Below are positions 26,876 through 39,500 of a DNA stretch of 64,000 nt, piece after piece. The stretch's first letter is position 1; every line of letters begins with the position of its first letter. The stretch comes from Sisyra terminalis (lineage: Eukaryota; Arthropoda; Insecta; Neuroptera; Sisyridae), in the NCBI GenBank assembly GCA_958496175.1, contig OY292278.1:2976001-3040000 (forward strand), read 5' to 3'. A program made the position numbers and the translations under genes. The notes beneath the pieces are model-generated. The model was not told where the DNA came from and searched no databases. It saw nothing but the letters and a program-made list of their open reading frames with translations.

Positions 26876-27649
26876 TTCCCGGCAAACTATCCCGATACAT
26901 TAATGTTTCTTTTTTTGAGAACTTGGAGAAAGATTCAAACATTAATTTTCAATCAGACTATAGCAAAAAAAACCATCCCTTATATCCGGTTTTTCCCAAT
27001 TTAAATTGGCCTTGTTTTAGCTTTAAAATGGAATTGTGGACGGCCTGTTACCCACAGGAAGAAAATTTCTATCGATTGTAATTCAATTAATCGTCCCTTA
27101 TCCTAATTTCTTGAGAAAAATAAGCCTTATTTTGAAAAATCGGCCATTAAAGTGGCCTTATTTCAGACGGAAAATTTCTCATCTATTTAGGCTCTAAAAC
27201 TTCCCGGTTTAAATTCCCGGCAAACTATCCCGATAAATTAATGTTTCTTTTTTTGAGAACTTGGAGAAAGATTCAAACATTAATTTTCAATCAGACTATA
27301 GCAAAAAAAACCATCCCTTATATCCGGTTTTTCCCAATTTAAATTGGCCTTGTTTTAGCTTTAAAATGGAATTGTGGACGGCCTGTTACCCACAGGAAGA
27401 AAATTTCTATCGATTGTAATTCAATTAAACGTCCCTTATCCTAATTTCTTGAGAAAAATAAGCCTTATTTTGAAAAATCGGCCATTAAAGTGGCCTTATT
27501 TCAGACGGAAAATGTCTCATCTATTTAAGGCTCTAAAACTTCCCGGTTTAAATTCCCGGCAAACTATCCCGATAAATTAATGTTTCCTTTTTTGAGAACT
27601 TGGAGAAAGATTCAAACATTAATTTTCAATCAGACTATAGCAAGAAAAA

Positions 27650-30265
27650 CCATCCCTTATATCCGGTTTTTCCCAATTTAAATTGGCCTTGTTTTAGCTT
27701 TAAAATGGAATTGTGGACGGCCTGTTACCCACAGGAAGAAAATTTCTATCGATTGTAATTCAATAAATCGTCCCTTATCCTAATTTCTTGAGAAAAATAA
27801 GCCTTATTTTGAAAAATCGGCCATTAAAGTGGCCTTATTTCAGACGGAAAATGTCTCATCTATTTAAGGCTCTAAAACTTCCCGGTTTAAATTCCCGGCA
27901 AACTATCCCGATAAATTAATGTTTCTTTTTTTGAGAACTTGGAGAAAGATTCAAACATTAATTTTCAATCAGACTATAGCAAAAAAAACCATCCCTTATA
28001 TCCGGTTTTTCCCAATTTAAATTGGCCTTGTTTTAGCTTTAAAATGGAATTGTGGACGGCCTGTTACCCACAGGAAGAAAATTTCTATCGATTGTAATTC
28101 AATAAAACGTCCCTTATCCTAATTTCTTGAGAAAACTATGCCTTATTTTGAAAAATCGGCCATTAAAGTGGCCTTATTTCAGACGGAAAATGTCATATCC
28201 ATTTACGGCTCTAAAACTTCCGGTTTAAATTCCCGGCAAACTATCCCGATAAATTAATGTTTCTTTTTTTGAGAACTTGGAGAAAGATTCAAACATTAAT
28301 TTTCAATCAGACTATAGCAAAAAAAACCATCCCTTATATCCGGTTTTTCCCAATTTAAATTGGCCTTGTTTTAGCTTTAAAATGGAATTGTGGACGGCCT
28401 GTTACCCACAGGAAGAAAATTTCTATCGATTGTAATTCAATAAATCGTCCCTTATCCTAATTTCTTGAGAAAAATAAGCCTTATTTTGAAAAATCGGCCA
28501 TGAAAGTGGCCTTATTTCAGACGGAAAATGTCTCATCTATTTAAGGCTCTAAAACTTCCCGGTTTAAATTCCCGGCAAACTATCCCGATGCATTAATGTT
28601 TCTTTTTTTGAAAACGTGGAGAAAGATTCAAACATTAATATTCAATCATACTATAGCAAAAGAATACATCCCTTATATCCTGTTTTTCCCAATTTAAATT
28701 GGCCTTGTTTTAACTTTGAAATGGAATTGTGGACGTCCTGTTACCCACAGGAAGAAAATTTCTTCAAATTGTAATTCACTTAAACGTCCCTAATCTTAAT
28801 AACTTGAGAAAACTAGGCCTTATTTTGAAAAATCTGTCATTAAACAGGCCTTATTTCAGACGGAAAATGTCTCATCTATTTAAGGCTCTAAAACTTCCCG
28901 GTTTAAATTCCCGGCAAACTATCCCGATGCATTAATGTTTCTTTTTTTGAAAACGTGGAGAAAGATTCAAACATTAATATTCAATCATACTATTGCAAAA
29001 GAATACATCCCTTATATCCGGTTTTTTCCAATTTAAATTGTCCTTGTTTTAGCTTTAAAATGGAGTTGTGAACGTCCTGTTACCCACAGGATGAAAATTT
29101 CTTCAAATTGTAATTCACTTAAACGTCCCTTATCTTAATTTCTTGAGAAAACTAGGCATTATTTTGAAAAATCTGTCATTAAACAGGCCTTATTTCATAC
29201 GAAAAATGTCACATCAATTAACGGCTCTAAAACTTCCAGGTTTAAATTCCTGGCAAACTATCCTGATACATTAATGTTTCTTTTTTTGAGAATTTGGAGA
29301 AAGATTTAAATATTAATATTCAATCAGACTATAGCAAAAGAAAACATCCCTTATATCCTGTTTTTCCCAATTTAAGTTGGCCTTGGTTTAGCTTTGAAAT
29401 GGATTTGTGGACGTCCTGTTACCCACAGGAAGAAAATTTCTTCCGATTGTAATTCACTTAAACGTCTTTAATCTTAATTTCTTGAGAAAACTAGGCCTTA
29501 TTTTGAAAAATCGGCCATTAAAGTGGCCTTATTTCAGACGGAAAATGTCATATCCATTTACGGCTCTAAAACTTCCCGGATTAAATTCCCGGCAAAGTAT
29601 CCCGATACATTAATGTTTCTTTTTTTTGAGAACGTGGAGTAAGATTTAAGCATTAATATTCAATCAGACTATAGCAAAAGAAAACATCCCTTATATCCGG
29701 TTTTTCCCAAATTAAATTGGCCTTGTTTTAGCTTTGAAATGGAATTGTGGACGTCCTGTTACCCACAGGAAGAAAATTTCTATCGATTGTAATTCAATAA
29801 AACGTCCCTTATCCTAATTTCTTGAGAAAATAAAGCCTTATTTTGAAAAATCGGCCATTAAAGTGGCCTTATTTCAGACGGAAAATGTCACATCAATTTA
29901 CAGCTCTAAAACTTCCCGATTTAAATTCCCAGCAAACTATCCCAATACATTAATGTTTCTTTTTTTTAAAACTTGGAGAAAGATTCAAACATTAATATTC
30001 AATCAGACTATAGCAAAAAAAAACCATCCCTTTTATCCGGTTTTTCCCAATTTAAATTGGCCTTGTTTAAATTTTGAAATGGAATTGTGGACGTCCTGTT
30101 ACCCACAGGAAGAAAATTTCTTCAAATTGTAATTCACTTAAACGTCCCTAATCTTAATTTCTTGAGAAAACTAGGCCTTATTTTGAAAAATCTGTCATTA
30201 AACAGGCCTTATTTCAGACGGAAAATGTCACGTCAATTTACGGCTCTAAAACTTCCAGGTTTAAA
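27650..30265 (+). repeat. Higher-order repeat copy 2 of a 3390-bp period
   Basis: Partner of 24260-26875. Past its right end it diverges into units resembling 13980-14340 (offset about 16296), so this is a junction between two separately copied tracts. Confidence 0.85.
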
Positions 30266-31080
30266 TTCCCAGCAAACTATCCCGATAAATTAATGTTTCT
30301 TTTTTTGAGAACTTTGAGAATAATTCAAACATTAATATTCAATCAGACTATAGCAAAACAAAACTATCCCTTATATCCGGTTTTTCCCAATTTAAATTGG
30401 CCTTGTTTAAACTTTGAATTGGAATTGTGGACGTCCTGTTACCCACAGGAAGAAAATTTCTTCAAATTGTAATTCACTTAAACGTCCCTAATCTTAATAA
30501 CTTGAGAAAACTAGGCCTAATTTTGAAAAATCTGTCATTAAACAGGCCTTATTTCAGACGGAAAATGTCACATCAATTTACGGCTCTAAAACTTCCAGGT
30601 TTAAATTCCTGGCAAACTATCCCGATACATTAATGTTTCTTTTTCTGAGAACGTGGGGAAAGATTCAAACATTATTATTCAATCAGACAATAGCAAAAAA
30701 AAACCATCCCTTATATCCGGTTTTTCCCAATATAAATTGGCCTTGTTTTAGCTTTGAAATGGAATTGTAGACGTCCTGTTACCCACAGGAAGAAAATTTC
30801 TTCCGATTGTAATTCAATAAAACGTCCCTTATCTTAATTTCTTGAGAAAACTAGGCCTTATTTTGAAAAATAAGCCATTAAAGTGGCCTTATTTCAGACG
30901 GAAAATGTCATATCCATTTACGGCTCTAAAACTTCCCGGATTAAATTCCCGGCAAAGTATCCCGATACATTAATGTTTCTTCTTTTGAGAACGTGGAGAA
31001 AGATTTAAGCATTAATATTCAATCAGACTATAGCAAAAGAAAACATCCCTTATATCCGGTTTTTCCCAATTTAAATTGGC

Positions 31081-34000
31081 CTTGTTTTAGCTTTAAAATG
31101 GAATTGTGGACGGCCTGTTACCCACAGGAAGAAAATTTCTATCGATTGTAATTCAATTAAACGTCCCTTATCCTAATTTCTTGAGAAAAATAAGCCTTAT
31201 TTTGAAAAATCGGCCATTAAAGTGGCCTTATTTCAGACGGAAAATTTCTCATCTATTTAGGCTCTAAAACTTCCCGGTTTAAATTCCCGGCAAACTATCC
31301 CGATAAATTAATGTTTCTTTTTTTGAGAACTTGGAGAAAGATTCAAACATTAATATTCAATCAGACTATAGCAAAAAAAAACCATGCCTTATACCTGGTT
31401 TTTCCCAATATAAATTGGCCTTGTTTTAGCTTTGAAATGGAATTGTAGACGTCCTGTTACCCACAGGAAGAAAATTTCTTCCGATTGTAATTCAATAAAA
31501 CGTCCCTTATCTTAATTTCTTGAGAAAACTAGGCCTTATTTTGAAAAATCGGCCATTAAAGTGGCCTTATTTCAGACGGAAAATGTCATATCCATTTACG
31601 GCTCTAAAACTTCCCGGATTAAATTCCCGGCAAATTATCCCGATACATTAATGTTTCTTCTTTTGAGAACTTGGAGAAAGATTCAAACATTAATTTTCAA
31701 TCAGACTATAGCAAAAAAAACCATCCCTTATATCCGGTTTTTCCCAATTTAAATTGGCCTTGTTTTAGCTTTAAAATGGAATTGTGGACGGCCTGTTACC
31801 CACAGGAAGAAAATTTCTATCGATTGTAATTCAATTAATCGTCCCTTATCCTAATTTCTTGAGAAAAATAAGCCTTATTTTGAAAAATCGGCCATTAAAG
31901 TGGCCTTATTTCAGACGGAAAATTTCTCATCTATTTAGGCTCTAAAACTTCCCGGTTTAAATTCCCGGCAAACTATCCCGATAAATTAATGTTTCTTTTT
32001 TTGAGAACTTGGAGAAAGATTCAAACATTAATTTTCAATCAGACTATAGCAAAAAAAACCATCCCTTATATCCGGTTTTTCCCAATTTAAATTGGCCTTG
32101 TTTTAGCTTTAAAATGGAATTGTGGACGGCCTGTTACCCACAGGAAGAAAATTTCTATCGATTGTAATTCAATTAAACGTCCCTTATCCTAATTTCTTGA
32201 GAAAAATAAGCCTTATTTTGAAAAATCGGCCATTAAAGTGGCCTTATTTCAGACGGAAAATGTCTCATCTATTTAAGGCTCTAAAACTTCCCGGTTTAAA
32301 TTCCCGGCAAACTATCCCGATAAATTAATGTTTCCTTTTTTGAGAACTTGGAGAAAGATTCAAACATTAATTTTCAATCAGACTATAGCAAGAAAAACCA
32401 TCCCTTATATCCGGTTTTTCCCAATTTAAATTGGCCTTGTTTTAGCTTTAAAATGGAATTGTGGACGGCCTGTTACCCACAGGAAGAAAATTTCTATCGA
32501 TTGTAATTCAATAAATCGTCCCTTATCCTAATTTCTTGAGAAAAATAAGCCTTATTTTGAAAAATCGGCCATTAAAGTGGCCTTATTTCAGACGGAAAAT
32601 GTCTCATCTATTTAAGGCTCTAAAACTTCCCGGTTTAAATTCCCGGCAAACTATCCCGATAAATTAATGTTTCCTTTTTTGAGAACTTGGAGAAAGATTC
32701 AAACATTAATTTTCAATCAGACTATAGCAAGAAAAACCATCCCTTATATCCGGTTTTTCCCAATTTAAATTGGCCTTGTTTTAGCTTTAAAATGGAATTG
32801 TGGACGGCCTGTTACCCACAGGAAGAAAATTTCTATCGATTGTAATTCAATAAAACGTCCCTTATCCTAATTTCTTGAGAAAACTATGCCTTATTTTGAA
32901 AAATCGGCCATTAAAGTGGCCTTATTTCAGACGGAAAATTTCATATCCATTTACGGCTCTAAAACTTCCGGTTTAAATTCCCGGCAAACTATCCCGATAA
33001 ATTAATGTTTCTTTTTTTGAGAACTTGGAGAAAGATTCAAACATTAATTTTCAATCAGACTATAGCAAAAAACACCATCCCTTATATCCGGTTTTTCCCA
33101 ATTTAAATTGGCCTTGTTTAAGCTTTAAAATGGAATTGTGGACGGCCTGTTACCCACAGGAAGAAAATTTCTATCGATTGTAATTCAATTAAACGTCCCT
33201 TATCCTAATTTCTTGAGAAAAATAAGCCTTATTTTGAAAAATCGGCCATTAAAGTGGCCTTATTTCAGACGGAAAATGTCTCATCTATTTAAGGCTCTAA
33301 AACTTCCCGGTTTAAATTCCCGGCAAACCATCCCGATAAATTAATGTTTCTTTTTTTGAGAACTTGGAGAAAGATTCAAACATTAATTTTCAATCAGACT
33401 ATAGCAAAAAAAACCATCCCTTATATCCGGTTTTTCCCAATTTAAATTGGCCTTGTTTTAGCTTTAAAATGGAATTGTGGACGGCCTGTTACCCACAGGA
33501 AGAAAATTTCTATCGATTGTAATTCAATAAATCGTCCCTTATCCTAATTTCTTGAGAAAAATAAGCCTTATTTTGAAAAATCGGCCATTAAAGTGGCCTT
33601 ATTTCAGACGGAAAATGTCTCATCTATTTAAGGCTCTAAAACTTCCCGGTTTAAATTCCCGGCAAACTATCCCGATAAATTAATGTTTCTTTTTTTGAGA
33701 ACTTGGAGAAAGATTCAAACATTAATTTTCAATCAGACTATAGCAAAAAAAACCATCCCTTATATCCGGTTTTTCCCAATTTAAATTGGCCTTGTTTTAG
33801 CTTTAAAATGGAATTGTGGACGGCCTGTTACCCACAGGAAGAAAATTTCTATCGATTGTAATTCAATAAAACGTCCCTTATCCTAATTTCTTGAGAAAAC
33901 TATGCCTTATTTTGAAAAATCGGCCATGAAAGTGGCCTTATTTCAGACGGAAAATGTCTCATCTATTTAAGGCTCTAAAACTTCCCGGTTTAAATTCCTG

Positions 34001-36187
34001 GCAAACTATCCCGATAAATTAATGTTTCTTTTTTTGAGAACTTGGAGAAAGATTCAAACATTAATTTTCAATCAGACTATAGCAAAAAAAAACCATCCCT
34101 TATATCCGGTTTTTCCCAATTTAAATTGGCCTTCCTTTAGCTTTAAAATGGAATTGTGGACGGCCTGTTACCCACAGGAAGAAAATTTCTATCGATTGTA
34201 ATTCAATAAAACGTCCCTTATCCTAATTTCTTGAGAAAACAATGCCTTATTTTGAAAAATCGGCCATTAAAGTGGCCTTATTTCAGACGGAAAATGTCAT
34301 ATCCATTTACGGCTCTAAAACTTCCGGTTTAAATTCCCGGCAAACTATCCCGATAAATTAATGTTTCTTTTTTTGAGAACTTGGAGAAAGATTCAAACAT
34401 TAATATTCAATCAGACTATAGCAAAAAAAACCATTCCTTATATCCGGTTTTTCCCAATTTAAATTGGCCTTGTTTTAGCTTTAAAATGGAATTGTGGACG
34501 GCCTGTTACCCACAGGAAGAAAATTTCTATCGATTGTAATTCAATAAATCGTCCCTTATCCTAATTTCTTGAGAAAAATAAGCCTTATTTTGAAAAATCG
34601 GCCATTAAAGTGGCCTTATTTCCGACGGAAAATGTCATATCCATTTACGGCTCTAAAACTTCCCGGATTAAATTCCCGGCAAAGTATCCCGATACATTAA
34701 TGTTTCTTCTTTTGAGAACTTGGAGAAAGATTCAAACATTAATTTTCAATCAGACTATAGCAAAAAAAACCATCCCTTATATCCGGTTTTTCCCAATTTA
34801 AATTGGCCTTGTTTAAGCTTTAAAATGGAATTGTGGACGGCCTGTTACCCACAGGAAGAAAATTTCTATCGATTGTAATTCAATTAAACGTCCCTTATCC
34901 TAATTTCTTGAGAAAAATAAGCCTTATTTTGAAAAATCGGCCATTAAAGTGGCCTTATTTCAGACGGAAAATGTCTCATCTATTTAAGGCTCTAAAATTT
35001 CCCGGTTTAAATTCCCGGCAAACTATCCCGATAAATTAATGTTTCTTTTTTTGAGAACTTGGAGAAAGATTCAAACATTAATTTTCAATCAGACTATAGC
35101 AAAAAAAACCATCCCTTATATCCGGTTTTTCCCAATTTAAATTGGCCTTGTTTTAGCTTTAAAATGGAATTGTGGACGGCCTGTTACCCACAGGAAGAAA
35201 ATTTCTATCGATTGTAATTCAATAAATCGTCCCTTATCCTAATTTCTTGAGAAAAATAAGCCTTATTTTGAAAAATCGGCCATTAAAGTGGCCTTATTTC
35301 AGACGGAAAATGTCTCATCTATTTAAGGCTCTAAAACTTCCCGGTTTAAATTCCCGGCAAACTATCCCGATAAATTAATGTTTCTTTTTTTGAGAACTTG
35401 GAGAAAGATTCAAACATTAATTTTCAATCAGACTATAGCAAAAAAAACCATCCCTTATATCCGGTTTTTCCCAATTTAAATTGGCCTTCCTTTAGCTTTA
35501 AAATGGAATTGTGGACGGCCTGTTACCCACAGGAAGAAAATTTCTATCGATTGTAATTCAATAAAACGTCCCTTATCCTAATTTCTTGAGAAAACAATGC
35601 CTTATTTTGAAAAATCGGCCATTAAAGTGGCCTTATTTCAGACGGAAAATGTCATATCCATTTACGGCTCTAAAACTTCCGGTTTAAATTCCCGGCAAAC
35701 TATCCCGATAAATTAATGTTTCTTTTTTTGAGAACTTGGAGAAAGATTCAAACATTAATATTCAATCAGACTATAGCAAAAAAAACCATCCCTTATATCC
35801 GGTTTTTCCCAATTTAAATTGGCCTTGTTTTAGCTTTAAAATGGAATTGTGGACGGCCTGTTACCCACAGGAAGAAAATTTCTATCGATTGTAATTCAAT
35901 AAAACGTCCCTTATCCTAATTTCTTGAGAAAACTAAGCCTTATTTTGAAAAATCGGCCATTAAAGTGGCCTTATTTCAGACGGAAAATGTCATATCCATT
36001 TACGGCTCTAAAATTTCCGGTTTAAATTCCTGGCAAACTATCCCGATACATTAATGTTTCTTTTTTTGAGAACTTGGAGAAAGATTCAAACATTAATATT
36101 CAATCAGACTATAGCAAAAAAAAACCATCCCTTATATCCGGTTTTTCCCAATTTAAATTGGCCTTGTTTAAACTTTGAAATGGAATT
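31081..36187 (+). repeat. Satellite block, homogeneous type C monomers
   Basis: About fifteen consecutive type C units, many differing at only a few bases. It is the most uniform stretch in the window. Differences are mostly A-run length after CTATAGC, an A-to-G change in that run (about 32391, 32730), the CTTCCTTTAGC change (about 34132, 35488) and single substitutions. This uniformity indicates recent amplification or gene-conversion-like homogenisation. It ends at the long unit beginning at 36188. Confidence 0.85.
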
Positions 36188-36231
36188 GTGGACGACCTGT
36201 TACCCACAGGAAGAAAATTTCTTTCCATTGT

Positions 36232-36589
36232 TATTTATTAGATAGCCTTAAATCTACAAACATTGATATAACAAGGCCTAAATTCATTTTCTAAATTATT
36301 TCTTTTTTCAAACAATTCTAATTTGTTGGCAATTCGAATTGTTTAGAATTTTGAATTAAGACAACGCCACAATGTGTTTCGAATTTAGTTGGAAGCTATG
36401 AGTACATCCACCTGACTCACAGGTGGCACTAAAAACTTAAGGTGGTTAAGTGACATTACATGTCAAGAGTTCACACGTTCTAGCATAGATGGAAAGACAG
36501 CAGATGTCAATTTGACAACTAACTTTTGAAAGTATTTCAAATTTTAATTATATATAATATTAAAATTTAATTGTATTTCTTCACATTGT
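36232..36589 (+). repeat. 358-bp segment inside a long satellite unit, copy 4
   Basis: Host unit 36188-36884 (697 bp). This copy and copies 5 and 6 share ATTATTTC and CAAACAATTC where copies 1-3 have ATTAATTC and CAAACTATTC, and CACACG where copies 1-3 have CACTCG. They form a second subgroup. The dyads are preserved except that AATTATAT replaces AATTGTAT in the AT stem region. Confidence 0.9.
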
Positions 36590-39500
36590 AAATCACTAAA
36601 AAGCCTTAAATCTACAAACGTTGAGAAAACAAGGCCTTATATTGAAAAAACACCCTTTTAAACGGCCTAATTTCTGACGGAAAATGTCACATCAATTTAC
36701 GGCTCTAAAACTTCCCGGTTTAAATTCCCGGCAAACTATCCCGATACATAAATGTTTCTTTTTTTTAGAACGTGGGGAATGATTCAAACATTAATATTCA
36801 ATCAGACTATAGCAAAAGAAAACATCCCTTATATCCTGTTTTTCCCAATTTAAATTGGCCTTCTTTTAACTTTGAAATGGAATTGTGGACGTCCAGTTAC
36901 CCACAGGAAGAAAATTTCTTCAAATTGTAATTCACTTAAACGTCCCTAATCTTAATTTCTTGAGAAAACTAGGCCTTATTTTGAAAAATCTGTCATTAAA
37001 CAGGCCTTATTTCAGACGGAAAATGTCTCATCTATTTAAGGCTCTAAAACTTCCCGGTTTAAATTCCCGGCAAACTATCCCGATACATCAATGTTTCTTT
37101 TTTTGAGAACGAAGAAAAAGATTCAAACATTAATATTCAATCAGACTATAGCAAAAGAAAACATCCCTTACATCCGGTTTTTCCCAATTTAAATTGGCCT
37201 TGTTTTAGCTTTGAAATGGAATTGTGGACGTCCTGTTACCCTCAGGAAGAAAATTTCTACCGACTGAAATTCAATAAAACGTCCCTTATCTTAATTTCTT
37301 GAGAAAAATAAGTCTTAATTTGAAAAATCGGCCATTAAACTGGCCTTATTTCCGACGGAAAATGTCACATAATTTACGGCTCTAAAACCTCTAGGTTTAA
37401 ATTCCTTGCAAACTATCCTGATACATTAATGTTTCTTTTTTTGAGAACGTGGAGAAAGATTCAAACATTAATATTCAATCAGACTATAGCAAAAGAAAAC
37501 ATCCCTTATATCCGGTTTTTTCCAATTTAAGTTGGCCTTGTTTTAACTTTGAAATGGAATTGTGGACGTCCTGTTACCCACAGGAAGAAAATTTCTTCCG
37601 ATTGTAATTCAATAAAACGTCAACAATCTTAATTTATTGGAAAAACTAGGCCTTATTTTGAAAAATCTGTCATTAAACAGGCCTTATTTCAGACGGAAAA
37701 TGTCACATCTATTTAAGGCTCTAAAACTTCCCGGTTTAAATTCCCGGCAAACTATCCCGATACATTAATGTTTCTTTTTTTGAGAACGTGGAGAAAGATT
37801 CAAACATTAATATTCAATCAGACTATAGCAAAAAAAAACAATCCCTAATATCCTGTTTTTCCCAATTTTAATTGTCCTTGTTTTAGCTTTGAAATGGAAT
37901 TGTGGACGTCCTGTTACCCACAGGAAGAAAATTTCTTCAAATTGTAATTCACTTAAACGTCCCTAATCTTAATTTCTTGAAAAAACTAGGCCTTATTTTG
38001 AAAAATCTGTCATTAAACAGGCCTTATTTCAGAAGGAAAATGTCACATTAATTTACGGCTCTAAAACTACCAGGTTTAAACTCCTGGCAAACTATCCCGA
38101 TACATTAATGTTTCTTTTTTTGAGAACTTGGAGAAAGATTCAAACATAAATATTCAATCAGACTATAGCAAAAAAAACCATCCCTTAAATCCGGTTTTTC
38201 CCAATTTAAATTGGCCTTGTTTAAACTTTTGAAATGGAATTGGGGACGTCCTGTTACCCACAGGAAGAAAATTTCTTCAAATTGTAATTCACTTAAACGT
38301 CCCTAATCTTTATTTATTGAGAAAACTATGCCTTATTTTGAAAAATCTGTCTTTAAACAGGCCTTATTTCAGACGGAAAATGTCACATCTATTTAAGGCT
38401 CTAAAACTTCCCGGTTTAAATTCCCGGCAAACTATCCCGATACATAAATGTTTCTTTTTTTGAGAACGTGGGGAATGATTCAAACATTAATATTTAATCA
38501 GACTATAGCAAAAGAAAACATCCCTTACATCCAGTTTTTCCCAATTTTAATTGTCCTTGTTTTAGCTTTGAAATGGAATTGTGGACGTTCTGTTACCCAC
38601 AGGAAGAAAATTTCTTCAAATTGTAATTCACTTAAACGTCCCTAATCTTAATTTCTTGAAAAAACTAGGCCTTATTTTGAAAAATCTGTCATTAAACAGG
38701 CCTTATTTCAGAAGGAAAATGTCACATTAATTTACGGCTCTAAAACTACCAGGTTTAAACACCTGGCAAACTATCCCGATACATTAATGTTTCTTTTTTT
38801 GAGAACTTGGAGAATGATTCAAACATTAATATTCAATCAGACTATAGCAAAAAAAACCATCCCTTAAATCCGGTTTTTCCCAATTTAAATTGGCCTTGTT
38901 TAAACTTTTGAAATGGAATTGTGGACGTCCTGTTACCCACAGGAAGAAAATTTCTTCAAATTGTAATTCACTTAAACGTCCCTAATCTTAATTTATTGAG
39001 AAAACTATGCCTTATTTTGAAAAATCTGTCTTTAAACAGGCCTTATTTCAGACGGAAAATGTCACATCTATTTAAGGCTCTAAAACTTCCCGGTTTAAAT
39101 TCCCGGCAAACTATCCCGATACATAAATGTTTCTTTTTTTGAGAACGTGGGGAATGATTCAAACATTAATATTCAATCAGACTATAGCAAAAGAAAACAT
39201 CCCTTATATCCTGTTTTTCCCAATTTAAATTGGCCTTGTTTTAACTTTGAAATGGAATTGTGGACGTCCAGTTACCCACAGGAAGAAAATTTCTTCAAAT
39301 TGTAATTCACTTAAACGTCCCTAATCTTAATTTATTGAGAAAACTATGCCTTATTTTGAAAAATCTGTCTTTAAACAGGCCTTATTTCAGACGGAAAATG
39401 TCTCATCTATTTAAGGCTCTAAAACTTCCCGGTTTAAATTCCCGGCAAACTATCCCGATACATAAATGTTTCTTTTTTTGAGAACGTGGGGAATGATTCA

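Larger units (their letters stand above)
24001..31080 (+). repeat. Satellite block, C/B mosaic with a 3390-bp period
   Basis: Type C units alternate with pairs of type B units. Positions about 24260-26875 and 27650-30265 are near-identical at an offset of 3390 bp (ten monomers). Diagnostic features in both copies include AATAACTTGAG (about 25410 and 28800), the odd CATACGAAAAATG unit (about 25807 and 29197), GACATGCC-like loss sites and the TTTTTTTTAAAACTTGG variant (about 26570 and 29960). The block is bounded by ordinary type C monomers. Confidence 0.85.
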
